Shown: one piece after another, positions 25,106-34,398 of the stretch
Position numbering within the stretch: the first letter of the stretch is position 1
How the letters are laid out: every line of letters starts with the position of its first letter
DNA from: Roseibacterium beibuensis
GTDB taxonomy: Bacteria; Pseudomonadota; Alphaproteobacteria; Rhodobacterales; Rhodobacteraceae
DNA: 64,000 bases
Assembly: GCF_039542305.1 (NCBI RefSeq)
Contig: NZ_BAABHW010000003.1
Location: 124,001 to 188,000 of the forward strand
Direction: 5' to 3'
Program-made: the position numbers and the translations under genes
Notes under the pieces: generated by a model
Seen by the model: only the letters and a program-made list of their open reading frames with translations
What the model was told of the DNA's origin: nothing
Databases searched by the model: none

Positions 25106-26002
25106 ATGCAGTATCCCGCCCACGTGGAATTCGTGGCGCCCGCACGGGCGCGTCCCCAGCTATGGCGATTGTTCGTCGGCCTGCTCTTGGCCGGGGCAAT
25201 CTATTTTGCCGGGATCCTGCTGATTTTCGGGATCCTGCTGATCACGAGCGGCCCGGAGGGTGCGCAACACTGGATGGCCTCGATGTCCCTGGCGAACGGC
25301 CCGACCAGCACGCTTCTGTTGCTGGCGACCTTCATCGGGATGGCCCTGGGGCCGATGGCAGCGGCGAAACTGCTTCACAAACGCCCGGCCCTGTCCCTGT
25401 TCGGCGGGCCATTTGCGCGGCTCTCTACCCATTTCGCGATCGGGGCCGTGGTCTGTGCCGTTGTCTATGGTGCGACCCTTCTGATCCCCAGCCCCGAGGG
25501 CGCAACACCCACGCCAAATCTCGACCTGTCACTCTGGGCCAGTTTCCTGCCGCTCGCCTTGGTGGGCGTGTTCGTGCAAACCGGGGCCGAGGAGTTGCTT
25601 TTTCGCGGCTATGTTCAGCAACAACTGGCCGCGCGCTTCCGCTCGCCCGTGATCTGGATGGCCTTGCCGGCCGTTCTCTTTGGTTTGGCGCATTACCAAC
25701 CCGACCTGATGGGCGAGAACACGTGGTTCATCGTGGCGGCCACTGGCGTGTTCGCCTTGCTTGCCGCCGATCTGACCGCCGTGACCGGGAATATCGGGGC
25801 CGCGTGGGGGCTTCATTTCGCCAATAACTGTGCCGCGATCCTGTTCGTGGCCAGCGACGGGCCACTGTCAGGCCTTGCGCTTTACACGATGCCGGTCGAT
25901 CCGGCCTCACCTGCCATGGCGCCCCTGATCCTTCTGGATATCGGCATCACGGTCGCAATCTGGCTGGTCATCCGGCTGGTCGTGAAGCGCGTCCGCGCCT
26001 GA
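25106..26002 (+). CDS. CPBP-family intramembrane metalloprotease
   Basis: A 298-residue polytopic protein with the CPBP/Abi signature: EELLFRGYV (paired Glu), FGLAHYQPDLMG (His) and HFANNCA (His/Asn) within the C-terminal membrane segments. Helices precede it (LFVGLLLAGAIYFAGILLIF, STLLLLATFIGMALG). Bacterial members are Rce1-like intramembrane proteases; the substrate is unknown. The start MQYPAHVEF has purine-rich AAGGCAGGCAGG upstream. The in-frame extension to 24398 is antisense to ilvD and is discarded. Confidence 0.9.
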   Translation: MQYPAHVEFVAPARARPQLWRLFVGLLLAGAIYFAGILLIFGILLITSGPEGAQHWMASMSLANGPTSTLLLLATFIGMALGPMAAAKLLHKRPALSLFGGPFARLSTHFAIGAVVCAVVYGATLLIPSPEGATPTPNLDLSLWASFLPLALVGVFVQTGAEELLFRGYVQQQLAARFRSPVIWMALPAVLFGLAHYQPDLMGENTWFIVAATGVFALLAADLTAVTGNIGAAWGLHFANNCAAILFVASDGPLSGLALYTMPVDPASPAMAPLILLDIGITVAIWLVIRLVVKRVRA

Positions 26003-26086
26003 CGGGGCGTCACCGCGCATGATTGCATTTCCCGCCTGCGAGGCCTATCTCGGGCGCGAACCGTCAGACCCGTCCTGAGAGCGCGC

Positions 26087-27034
26087 ATGAACTGGATCAC
26101 CAACTACGTCCGCCCCCGGATCAATTCGATCTTCTCGCGTCGCGAGATGCCCGAGAACCTGTGGTCCAAATGCGATGAATGCGGCACGATGCTGTTTCAT
26201 CGCGAGTTGAGCGACAACCTGAACGTCTGCACGAATTGCGGGCATCACATGGCGCTCACGCCGCGCGACCGGTTCACGGCGCTGTTCGACGCGGGCATCT
26301 TCACCGAGGTCGAGGTGCCGCAGCCCATCGACGATCCGCTCAAGTTCCGCGATCAGAAAAAGTATCCCGACCGTTTGAAGGCGGCCCAGAAACAGACGGG
26401 CGAGGCCGAGGCGATGCTGGTCGCCGAGGGCGAGATCGGGCGCACCCCTATCGTCGCGGCCGCGCAGGATTTCAGCTTCATGGGCGGGTCCATGGGCATG
26501 TATGTGGGCAATGCCATCATCGCCGCCGCCGAACGCGCCGTGATGCTGAAACGTCCGCTGATCCTGTTCTCTGCCGCCGGGGGCGCGCGCATGCAGGAGG
26601 GCATCCTGTCGCTGATGCAGATGCCGCGCACCACGGTCGCCGTGCAGATGCTCAAGGAAAACAACCTGCCCTATATCGTGGTGCTGACGCATCCGACGAC
26701 GGGTGGGGTGACCGCAAGCTACGCCATGCTGGGTGACGTTCATATCGCCGAGCCCAACGCGCTGATCTGCTTTGCCGGGCCACGCGTGATCGAACAGACG
26801 ATCCGCGAGAAACTCCCCGAGGGGTTCCAGCGGGCGGAATATCTGCTGGATCACGGCATGCTGGACCGCGTGACCCCGCGCAAGGAAATGCGTGACGAAC
26901 TCATCACCATCACCCGGATGCTGATGGGCTTGCCGCCCGCGATCCTGGCGGATCTGCCGCCGCCGCCCGAGGTGTCACCCGAACCGCCCACACCGGCGCC
27001 GACGCCGGATCAGGACAGCGAACAGACCTCGTGA
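26087..27034 (+). CDS. accD: Acetyl-CoA carboxylase carboxyltransferase subunit beta
   Basis: A 315-residue subunit of the carboxyltransferase that makes malonyl-CoA. The N-terminal four-Cys zinc ribbon reads CDECGTML and CTNCGHHM (about 28-50). The crotonase-fold core holds GGSMGMYVG, FSAAGGARMQEG and THPTTGGVTASYAMLGDV. A Pro-rich tail (PPPPEVSPEPPTPAPTPDQ) extends the C-terminus. It overlaps folC by 4 bases, the accD-folC pairing common in Proteobacteria. Confidence 0.97.
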   Translation: MNWITNYVRPRINSIFSRREMPENLWSKCDECGTMLFHRELSDNLNVCTNCGHHMALTPRDRFTALFDAGIFTEVEVPQPIDDPLKFRDQKKYPDRLKAAQKQTGEAEAMLVAEGEIGRTPIVAAAQDFSFMGGSMGMYVGNAIIAAAERAVMLKRPLILFSAAGGARMQEGILSLMQMPRTTVAVQMLKENNLPYIVVLTHPTTGGVTASYAMLGDVHIAEPNALICFAGPRVIEQTIREKLPEGFQRAEYLLDHGMLDRVTPRKEMRDELITITRMLMGLPPAILADLPPPPEVSPEPPTPAPTPDQDSEQTS

Positions 27035-28305
27035 GCGGCGCGACATCCGACATCCTCCTTGACCGGATGATGTCGCTCCACCCCAAGGTGATCGACCTCA
27101 CGCTCGACCGGATGTGGCGCATCCTTGCCGCGCTCGGTCACCCCGAGCGTGACATGCCGCCGGTGATCCATATCGCGGGAACGAACGGCAAGGGATCGAC
27201 CCAGGCCATGATCCGCGCAGGCCTCGAAGGGGCTGGCAAGATTGTCCACGCCTATACCTCGCCGCATCTGGCGCGGTTTCACGAACGCATTCGGCTGGCC
27301 GGCGATCTGATCGAGGAAGATGCGCTCTCGGCGATCCTCGACGAATGCCTGGTTGCCAACGGCCCGGACCCGATAACCTATTTCGAGATCACCACCGCAG
27401 CCGCGCTCCTCGCCTTCGCGCGCACACCGGCCGACTACACCTTGCTGGAGGTCGGCCTTGGCGGGCGGCTCGATGCGACCAACGTGATCGACGCGCCGCG
27501 CCTGACCGTCATCACGCCCGTGGATATGGATCATCAGCAGTTTCTTGGCGAAACCCTGGCCGAGATCGCTGCGGAAAAGGCGGGCATCATCAAGCGCGGT
27601 GTACCGTGCATCGTCGGACGGCAGCAGGATGACGCGCTGGAGGTGATCGAGGATCGCGCCGCGCGCCTTGGTGCCCCCATCCTGGCGCATGGACAGCACT
27701 GGCATGTCTGGGAGGAACGCGGGCGGCTGGTGTTCCAGGACGAAACCGGCCTGCTGGACCTGCCGCTTCCCGCGCTTCCCGGCGCACATCAGATCGAGAA
27801 CGCGGGCATCGCGCTGGCTGCCCTGCGCGCACTCGGCATGGACGAGGGTGCCTGCGAGGCGGCAATGCGCACCGTGACGTGGCCCGCGCGGATGCAGCGC
27901 CTGCGGCATGGCCCGCTGGTCCATGCGGCGCAGCAGGCAGAACTGTGGCTGGACGGCGGGCACAACCCGCATGCAGGCCGCGCCGTCGCGGCGCATTTGG
28001 CCACGTTGCCAGATCGGCCCACCTACCTGATCTGCGGCATGCTCAACACCAAGGACCCGGCGGGCTACCTGGAACATTTCAAGGGACAGGTGGCAGAGCT
28101 TCAGGCCGTGCCGATCCCCGATGCAACCGCAACGCTTTCGGCCGAAGAGACTGCCGCCGCCGCACGAGAGGCGGGTCTTACGGCGGTCGAGGCCGCGTCT
28201 GTCGAAGACGCGCTGGCCGCCATCACAGGCGAAACGCCCGAAGCGCGCATCTTGATCTGCGGTTCTCTTTACCTTGCTGGAAACGTGTTGAAAGAGAACG
28301 GTTAG
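27031..28305 (+). CDS. folC: Bifunctional folylpolyglutamate/dihydrofolate synthase
   Basis: A 424-residue Mur-ligase-type enzyme adding glutamate to dihydropteroate or folate. The ATP loop GTNGKGSTQAM lies near residue 51, YTSPHLARFHERI follows, and GGHNPHAGRAVAAHL is in the C-terminal domain. It starts with GTG in a GTGA overlap with the accD stop, so it is translationally coupled. Confidence 0.95.
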   Translation: MSGATSDILLDRMMSLHPKVIDLTLDRMWRILAALGHPERDMPPVIHIAGTNGKGSTQAMIRAGLEGAGKIVHAYTSPHLARFHERIRLAGDLIEEDALSAILDECLVANGPDPITYFEITTAAALLAFARTPADYTLLEVGLGGRLDATNVIDAPRLTVITPVDMDHQQFLGETLAEIAAEKAGIIKRGVPCIVGRQQDDALEVIEDRAARLGAPILAHGQHWHVWEERGRLVFQDETGLLDLPLPALPGAHQIENAGIALAALRALGMDEGACEAAMRTVTWPARMQRLRHGPLVHAAQQAELWLDGGHNPHAGRAVAAHLATLPDRPTYLICGMLNTKDPAGYLEHFKGQVAELQAVPIPDATATLSAEETAAAAREAGLTAVEAASVEDALAAITGETPEARILICGSLYLAGNVLKENG

Positions 28306-28475
28306 CGGTCGTTGGGCCGGGGTCGCGGTGCTTTGGCTGTGCCTCCGTTCCGCCCTTGCGACGAAGACCCTCCCAAACCGTCAGTCAACGCGGACGAACA
28401 CGAACGCGCGACCTTATCGGCGGCGGCATCCGCCGCCCCTTGACCATTCGCGCGGCGGGTCCACACTCTGCATCC

Positions 28476-28988
28476 ATGCGCCGAACGACATTCACCGCCC
28501 TTGCCATCGCATTGGTCGCCCTTCCAGCCCACGCCGCCCGGTTCCAGTTCTGCTGGGTCGGAAACTCGGGCTATACGATGGAAGGGATTATCGAGGTACC
28601 GGGCAACCTGCTGAACACCGGGATCATCACCGAACAGGATGTCAGCGCCTTCTTCATACAAGGCTATCATGACGGGGTGCCAATCGGCGCTTGGAACATG
28701 CGCCAGCGCACGACCGAGACGACCTGGACCCTGTTCTTCGACACCACAAATCTCGAATTCCCGATGGGCGGTCACTTCCTCGAACAAAGTTATCAGGCGT
28801 GGAACGCCAATGGCGAGGTGAACGATTGCGGGCCGAACGGGTTCGGCTTCAACGGCGGCAACTGGGCGCAAGATGTCTGTATCGACAATGTCTGGATCGC
28901 GGCCAGTTCCATCGATCCCGATACGCCCTTGCCTGTCTTCGGTATGGACACCGAGATGTCCTGCCAGTCGGTCGTCCCGCTCAGCTAA
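28476..28988 (+). CDS. Secreted protein of unknown function
   Basis: A 170-residue protein with a signal peptide (MRRTTFTALAIALVALPAHA). The mature region is rich in aromatic residues and Gly/Asn (FCWVGNSGYTMEGIIEVPGN, NGFGFNGGNWAQDVCIDNVW) and has four Cys that could pair. The start is set by the signal peptide; the upstream in-frame stretch overlaps folC in the wrong frame. The end overlaps the HupE-like gene on the other strand by 8 bases. No family recognised. Confidence 0.72.
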   Translation: MRRTTFTALAIALVALPAHAARFQFCWVGNSGYTMEGIIEVPGNLLNTGIITEQDVSAFFIQGYHDGVPIGAWNMRQRTTETTWTLFFDTTNLEFPMGGHFLEQSYQAWNANGEVNDCGPNGFGFNGGNWAQDVCIDNVWIAASSIDPDTPLPVFGMDTEMSCQSVVPLS

Positions 28989-29589
28989 GGCCGCCGGTCA
29001 TCTCGAAGGCGAGATACAGGACCAGGATCGCCCCAAGCCACGAGGACGCCACCCTCCAGCCGATCCGCATCCAAGGGGCAGCAACCTTGTCGAGCGCGAC
29101 GCGGGCTGCCCCGGCGGGCAAGGCCACGGCGATGTTGACCCCAAGGATCAGCCCGAGATGGATGAAAACCGACAGCTCGAACAAGCCATGCCCTTCGAGG
29201 CCCACGGCCAGGGCCCCCACCCCGGTCAATGCCGCGAGGCCGATTGCCAAGGACTTGGTCGGGCGCGGCAGCAGGGCTGCGAGTGCCGCGATCACGATGC
29301 CCAGCGCGATGAACACGGTCGTGATCCATGGGCCAACGACAGAGGCCACGATCACGCCCGCGATCTGCCCTAGCAGGTAGAATGGCCATGCACGCGGCAA
29401 ACCCTCCGCGTCCCAGAGGCTGAGCAATATGCCCAGCGCGAGGATCGGGATAAGCAAGCCCGGATCCGTCAGGACAACGCCGGTGCCCTCGACCATCTGG
29501 TTGTAGGCATCCGCCCCGGTATCAAAGCTGTGCGCGGCGGCAGGACCCGCGCCGATCAGCGCGGTCGCCGCAATCCCGATCCGTTTCAA
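28981..29589 (-). CDS. HupE/UreJ-like membrane protein (second copy)
   Basis: A 202-residue protein with a short signal-like start (MKRIGIAATALIGAGPAAAHSFDTG read as two parts) and about six membrane segments, including LLIPILALGILLSLWDAEGL, TTVFIALGIVIAALAALLPR and LGLILGVNIAVALPAGAARV. It is a distant HupE/UreJ type and lies 9 bases after another HupE/UreJ gene, so the two probably form one unit. The family is often tied to nickel or cobalt delivery, but no hydrogenase or urease gene is near. Confidence 0.75.
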   Translation of the reverse strand: MKRIGIAATALIGAGPAAAHSFDTGADAYNQMVEGTGVVLTDPGLLIPILALGILLSLWDAEGLPRAWPFYLLGQIAGVIVASVVGPWITTVFIALGIVIAALAALLPRPTKSLAIGLAALTGVGALAVGLEGHGLFELSVFIHLGLILGVNIAVALPAGAARVALDKVAAPWMRIGWRVASSWLGAILVLYLAFEMTGGLS

Positions 29590-29598
29590 GACGCGCCC

Positions 29599-30198
29599 TC
29601 AGGCAAGTCCGAACAGAAACGCCGCGCCGACCAGGGCGATCACACCGCCGGCACCTCGCACAGCGGCCTTGCCGATCTCGGACTTGGTGAGAAAGCCGAA
29701 TGCGATGCCGATCATGTGCAGCAGGCCCGTTCCGACGACGAAGCCGACGGCGTAGCCGTAGGGGCTGAAGGCCTCTGGCAACTCGGTCCCATGCGCGTGG
29801 CCGTGGAAGATTGCAAAGACGCCGACGATGACGGCTGCCACCCAGATCGGCGCGCGCACGGCAAAGGCGATCAGAAGGCCGAGGATGACACCCGACAGCG
29901 CGATACCCGTTTCGACGGCAGGCAGGGGCATGCCCACCACACCCATCGCGCCACCCACGGCCATCACCAGCGGGAAGACGACCGGAAGGATCCAGATGGA
30001 CGGCGATCCCAGGAACGCCCCCCACAGGCCAACGGCGACCATGGCAACGACATGATCCCAGCCGAGGATCGGGTGCCAGAAGCCGCTGGCAAAGCCGGTA
30101 TTGATCCCCTCTCCGGTATGAGCGCCCGCCTGCGCGGCCAGAAGCATCAGGGGAAGCGCAAGGAGGGCGGCACGGGACTGCGGGGAAAAGCTCGGCAT
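29599..30198 (-). CDS. HupE/UreJ family protein
   Basis: A 199-residue protein with a signal peptide (LLALPLMLLAAQAGA) whose mature end begins HTGEGINTGFASGFWHPILG. This N-terminal His and the HPxxGxDH stretch (FWHPILGWDHVVAMVAVGLW) are the HupE/UreJ signature. FHGHAHGTELP in the centre is the second metal-binding-like His cluster. Around six helices. The ATG at 30198 follows AGGAG; the longer frame is not supported. It is probably a secondary nickel/cobalt permease. Transcribed together with the gene at 28981. Confidence 0.88.
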   Translation of the reverse strand: MPSFSPQSRAALLALPLMLLAAQAGAHTGEGINTGFASGFWHPILGWDHVVAMVAVGLWGAFLGSPSIWILPVVFPLVMAVGGAMGVVGMPLPAVETGIALSGVILGLLIAFAVRAPIWVAAVIVGVFAIFHGHAHGTELPEAFSPYGYAVGFVVGTGLLHMIGIAFGFLTKSEIGKAAVRGAGGVIALVGAAFLFGLA

Positions 30199-30295
30199 CG
30201 GAAAACTCCTGCAAAAAGGTTGTCGAAAGGGTAGCAAGCGCCTGACCCGGGTCAACAGATCATGCACAAGAAACGGAACGCCACCTGCGTAAGTT

Positions 30296-31384
30296 TCAGG
30301 GCTGATCGCGCCCGGTGCCCCAATCGGCGCCCTGCATTTCGCGCAAGCGGCTGGCGGTGCGTTCGAACTCGAAACTTCCCGCCCCTTCGAGATACAGGCG
30401 CTCCGGCTCGTCCTCGGCCGTCGCGATCAGCCGGACATGCCCTTCGTAGAGCGCATCGATAAGGGTGACGAAGCGCTTTGCCTCGTTGAACTTGCTGGCG
30501 TCCAAGCGCGGAATGCCTTCCAGCACCAACAGCTTTACCGCGCCCACGAGTGCCAGGTAATCCGCCGGGCCCAATGGCTGACCGCACAGATCCCAGAACG
30601 AGGCCCGCGCCATGCCCGCCCAGTACCGGGGCACATGCACCTCCCGCCCCTTCACCTCAAGGCAGAGCTCTTCCTCGCGCCCCCCGGTCAGGTCGCGCCA
30701 GATTGCATCGACCTTTTTCTTGGCCGCGGTGCCCAGCGGGCAGAAATAGACGGGCTCACCAGAAAGCCGATCCTGCCGGTAATCGGCCATTGCCTCCAAT
30801 TGGTCGACCTCGAGACGGGATTGAAGCAACTCGATGAAGGGCAGGAACAACTGCCGGTTCAACCCATCCTTGTAGAGGTCGCTCGGATGCCTGTTCGACG
30901 TGGTCACCACCACGACGCCAGCATCGAACAGCTTTTCAAATAACCGTCCAACGATCATCGCATCCGCGATATCCGTGATCTGCATCTCGTCGAAACACAG
31001 CAGGCGAAGATCCTTGGCAATCGCGTCGGCGACCGGCTTGATCGCATCGTCCACGCCGGTCTTGCGCGCTTCGTGCAGGGCGGCCTGCACCTCTTGCATA
31101 AAGGCATGGAAATGCACCCGGCGGCGTTCCCTGATGCCGACATGCGCGTAGAACAGGTCCATCAGCATGGACTTGCCACGGCCAACCCCGCCCCAAAGGT
31201 ACAGGCCCTGTTTCCCGGCAGGTTCGGCCCGTTTGAAGCGTGACAGAAACCCTTTGCGTTGCGGGGCCTCCAGCCGCTCGCGCAGTTCCTCAAGCCGCAG
31301 CAGCGCCGCGCGCTGTGCCGGATCGGGGCGCAGAAGCCCTTCGGCGACGCGCGTATCGTAGATCGCTTGCAGGTGTTGTCCCAT
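30296..31384 (-). CDS. zapE: Cell division protein ZapE (AFG1-like ATPase)
   Basis: A 362-residue P-loop ATPase. Walker A is GGVGRGKSMLMDLFY (about 65-79), Walker B-like LLCFDEMQITD, and the sensor region VVVTTSNRHPSDLYKDGLNR. The family (LACE1/AFG1/ZapE) acts at the constricting Z-ring in bacteria. The C-terminus ends QGADWGTGRDQP. It is divergent from the MFS gene and is followed about 97 bases later by the HupE pair. Confidence 0.93.
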   Translation of the reverse strand: MGQHLQAIYDTRVAEGLLRPDPAQRAALLRLEELRERLEAPQRKGFLSRFKRAEPAGKQGLYLWGGVGRGKSMLMDLFYAHVGIRERRRVHFHAFMQEVQAALHEARKTGVDDAIKPVADAIAKDLRLLCFDEMQITDIADAMIVGRLFEKLFDAGVVVVTTSNRHPSDLYKDGLNRQLFLPFIELLQSRLEVDQLEAMADYRQDRLSGEPVYFCPLGTAAKKKVDAIWRDLTGGREEELCLEVKGREVHVPRYWAGMARASFWDLCGQPLGPADYLALVGAVKLLVLEGIPRLDASKFNEAKRFVTLIDALYEGHVRLIATAEDEPERLYLEGAGSFEFERTASRLREMQGADWGTGRDQP

Positions 31385-31520
31385 GTGTCGGTTCCTAGCG
31401 CGCGATGTCGTCCGGCGCCAGCGGTGCGATCACCGATGCTGATGCGCACCAGCACGCTTTGTTGATTGACGGTGCATGCCGCGCACTCAATCTTGCACCC
31501 CGCGAACAAGGACAGGATTG

Positions 31521-32771
31521 ATGACCAAATCCCCGCTTTTCACCCCCGTGCTTATCGGCGGCTCGATCATCATCCTGATCAGCTTTGCCATCCGTGCCAG
31601 TTTCGGGGTGTTCCAGATCCCGATCGCCGATGAATTCGGCTGGTTGAGGGCCGAGTTCAGCCTCGCCATCGCGATCCAGAACCTTGCCTGGGGTATCGGC
31701 CAGCCGATCTTCGGGGCCATCGCGGAACGGTTCGGCGACCGTCGGGCGATCATCCTCGGCGCCTTGACCTATGCCGTGGGCCTGGTCCTGTCGTCCATGG
31801 CCGTCACGCCCGGACAGCACCAGCTTCTGGAAATTCTTGTGGGGTTCGGCATCGCCGGAACAGGCTTCGGCGTCATCCTGGCCGTTGTCGGACGGGCCGC
31901 CTCGGACGAGCACCGCTCCGTGGCGCTTGGCATCGCCACGGCCGCAGGTTCGGCCGGCCAGATCGTGAGCGCCCCGCTCGCCGAAACCCTGTTGGGCCTT
32001 TTCCCCTGGCAGACGGTCTTCCTCATCTTCGCGGGAATGGTACTCGCGTCGCTCTTTGCCCTGCCGCTGTTGCGCGCACCCGAGGCCGCCTCGAAGGCCG
32101 AGTTGGAGGAGAGCATGGGCGACATCCTCGGCAAGGCTTTCCGGGACCCATCCTTCACGCTCATCTTCGTCGGCTTCTTTTCCTGCGGCTATCAACTGGC
32201 CTTCATCACCGCCCACTTCCCCGCCTTCGTGACCGAGCTTTGCGGCCCGATCGACCCGACCGGCATCCTGGCGGGTCTCGGCGTGACGACGACATCGGGC
32301 CTTGGCGCGCTTGCGATTGCGCTGATCGGGGTGGCGAATATCGTCGGCACGATCACCGCCGGCTGGCTCGGCAACCGCTTTCCAAGGAAGTACCTCCTGA
32401 CCCTGATCTATTTGGGGCGCACTCTGGCGGCCGGCATCTTCATCCTGCTCCCCATAACGCCTGCAACGGTCATCGTCTTTTCCATCGTCATGGGGGCGCT
32501 GTGGCTGGCCACCGTTCCGCTGACCTCGGGGCTCGTCGCCCATATCTACGGGCTGCGTTACATGGGAACGCTCTATGGCATCGTCTTTTTCAGCCACCAG
32601 CTTGGCGGCTTCCTCGGTGTCTGGCTGGGTGGCTGGATGTATGACCTCTACGGCGACTACACCGCAGTCTGGTGGATTGGCGTGGCCGTCGGGGCGCTGA
32701 GCGCGATTGTCCACCTGCCGATCCGCGAAACGCCGCTTCACGACCGCAAACGCGTCGCCGTGTCCACCTGA
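31521..32771 (+). CDS. Major facilitator superfamily transporter
   Basis: A 416-residue 12-helix MFS permease of the monocarboxylate/oxalate-formate antiporter type. The first helix pair shows LIGGSIIILISFAIRASFGV and EFGWLRAEFSLAIAIQNLAW; the loop 2-3 motif reads GAIAERFGDRRAIILG. The ATG at 31521 gives the usual start (MTKSPLFTP). Substrate unknown. Two tandem hairpins follow the stop. Confidence 0.88.
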   Translation: MTKSPLFTPVLIGGSIIILISFAIRASFGVFQIPIADEFGWLRAEFSLAIAIQNLAWGIGQPIFGAIAERFGDRRAIILGALTYAVGLVLSSMAVTPGQHQLLEILVGFGIAGTGFGVILAVVGRAASDEHRSVALGIATAAGSAGQIVSAPLAETLLGLFPWQTVFLIFAGMVLASLFALPLLRAPEAASKAELEESMGDILGKAFRDPSFTLIFVGFFSCGYQLAFITAHFPAFVTELCGPIDPTGILAGLGVTTTSGLGALAIALIGVANIVGTITAGWLGNRFPRKYLLTLIYLGRTLAAGIFILLPITPATVIVFSIVMGALWLATVPLTSGLVAHIYGLRYMGTLYGIVFFSHQLGGFLGVWLGGWMYDLYGDYTAVWWIGVAVGALSAIVHLPIRETPLHDRKRVAVST

Positions 32772-32806
32772 CCCAAATCTTTATCCTGAAAATATGCTGG
32801 GGGAGC

Positions 32807-32853
32807 GCGAGGGGGTGAAACCCCCTCGCACGGGTCGCCTGCGTCAGCAGGCG
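32807..32853. terminator. Tandem hairpins between convergent genes
   Basis: The first stem pairs GCGAGGGGG with CCCCCTCGC around TGAAA (32807-32829). The second pairs CGCCTGC with GCAGGCG around GTCA (32836-32853). They fill the 89-base gap between the MFS gene and the convergent cyclodeaminase gene. There is no T-run. The layout resembles convergent 3' elements common in Rhodobacteraceae genomes. Confidence 0.6.
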
Positions 32854-32860
32854 AAACCGC

Positions 32861-33778
32861 TCAGCGGCCTTGCACCGCGTTCAGGATGTAGCGCGCGACC
32901 ATCAGGTCCAGATGCGCGCCGCCACCGTTCTTGAACAGCGTGATCTCGTCTTCGCCCTGCCGTGCAAATTCCCCACCCGGCAGATCGTAGTAGTCGGCCA
33001 CAACGTCCGTTTCCGAAATGACGCCCTGCTCCAGCGGGATCTTCAATTCACCGATATGGCCCAGAACGGTATCGCGGCTGTCGAGGAAGATCCGCGCACG
33101 CTTCAGCACCTCGTCATCGGCTTCACGCATGTCAGGGCGGTAGGCGCCGATCAGGTCCAGGTGTTGGCCCGGTTTCAGCCATGCCCCCTCGATCAGGGGG
33201 CGGTCCGTCATCGTGGCGCAGGTGACGATATCCGCCTCGGCCACGGCGGCGCGCAGATCGGTCATCGGGGTCGTATGCCCATAATGCTCGGCCAGTTGCG
33301 CCGCAGGCTCGGGCGAGCGGTTCCAGACCAGGAAGGACGCCTTGGGAAACAGCGCGCCATAGGCCTCGCGCAGGGATCGGCCCACCGTTCCCGCACCGAC
33401 GATCAGGATCGTCTCGCTATCCTTTCGCGCCAGCTTGCGCGCGGCCAGCAGGCTGTCACCCGCCGTTTTCCACTTGGTGACGAGGTGGAAATCCACGATC
33501 GCCGACAACTCGCCGGTTTCGTCGTCGTAAAGGTTCACCCCGCCGTTCACCATCGGCTTGCCGCGCGCCGGATTGCCCGGATGGATCGTCGCCGTTTTGA
33601 CAAGACTTCCCAACCCGTCGATCCAGGCCGCGCGGCTCAGCAGCGTGTCCTTGCCGCGATAGAGGAACGTATCCCCGATCTCGGCTCTGGGCAGGGCATG
33701 CCCCGCCTCGATCGCGTCGGTCAGGGCGATCCAGTCGAGCTTATCCTCGGCCTCCGGCCCGATCATCGCGATGCTCAT
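32861..33778 (-). CDS. Ornithine cyclodeaminase/mu-crystallin family protein
   Basis: A 305-residue NAD(P)-dependent enzyme. The Rossmann loop is ILIVGAGTVGRSLREAYGAL; the N-terminal half holds GKPMVNGGVNLYDDETGEL in place of the usual substrate loop, and the C-terminal region contains LDLIGAYRPDMREADDEVLK. Members include ornithine cyclodeaminases, ketimine reductases and amino-acid dehydrogenases; the substrate is not clear. The start at MSIAMIGPE sits in an ATGA overlap with the HAD gene upstream. Confidence 0.88.
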   Translation of the reverse strand: MSIAMIGPEAEDKLDWIALTDAIEAGHALPRAEIGDTFLYRGKDTLLSRAAWIDGLGSLVKTATIHPGNPARGKPMVNGGVNLYDDETGELSAIVDFHLVTKWKTAGDSLLAARKLARKDSETILIVGAGTVGRSLREAYGALFPKASFLVWNRSPEPAAQLAEHYGHTTPMTDLRAAVAEADIVTCATMTDRPLIEGAWLKPGQHLDLIGAYRPDMREADDEVLKRARIFLDSRDTVLGHIGELKIPLEQGVISETDVVADYYDLPGGEFARQGEDEITLFKNGGGAHLDLMVARYILNAVQGR

Positions 33779-34398
33779 GGCTTGGCCTCCTCCTCGGTCA
33801 GCAGGCCGGCGGCGACCAGCCTGTCGGCCCAGCCCGACGGCCCATCGAACAGATGCGCCTGCCATCCGCGCGCCTCGGCGGCGGCGATATTTGCATCGCG
33901 GTCATCGGCGAAAAGAATGGCACCGGGCGCGACGCCAACACCTTCTTCCACCAACTCGTAGATCCGCGGGTCAGGTTTCGTCACCTGCATCCGGCCCGAG
34001 ACAAATTCGATATCGAACTCGTTGAGGAAATCGAACTGGGTTTGCGCGTAGGCGTAGCTTTCCACCCCGAAATTCGTCAGGCAGTGGACCGGCACGCCCT
34101 TCGCCCGCAGCCGCCGCATCAGGGTGACGGAATGGTCGATGACCGGCGTGGCCAGCATGATCCAGTTGTCGTGCCAATCCCGGATCTCGGCCCGCCAATG
34201 GGGATAGGTCTCGGCCGTTTCATAGATCACGTCGCGAAACGGCTCTCCCCGATCCACCCGTTCATTCATCCAGTGCAGATCGACCTCGTTGAACAGGGCC
34301 TTTCGACGGTCTTCACCGTAGACCCGGTCGTAATACCGTTCGGGTTGCCATTCTATCAGCACGTTGCCGATGTCGAAAATCACGGCTTCGGGTTTCAT
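33775..34398 (-). CDS. HAD-superfamily phosphatase
   Basis: A 207-residue HAD enzyme of the YihX/haloacid dehalogenase-like subgroup. Motif I is VIFDIGNVLIEW with nucleophile Asp9, motif II lies in VHCLTNFG, and motif IV is ILFADDRDANIAAA. It overlaps both neighbours by 4 bases (ATGA), so fghA, this gene and the cyclodeaminase form one coupled operon. Substrate unknown; likely a small phosphorylated metabolite. Confidence 0.88.
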   Translation of the reverse strand: MKPEAVIFDIGNVLIEWQPERYYDRVYGEDRRKALFNEVDLHWMNERVDRGEPFRDVIYETAETYPHWRAEIRDWHDNWIMLATPVIDHSVTLMRRLRAKGVPVHCLTNFGVESYAYAQTQFDFLNEFDIEFVSGRMQVTKPDPRIYELVEEGVGVAPGAILFADDRDANIAAAEARGWQAHLFDGPSGWADRLVAAGLLTEEEAKP

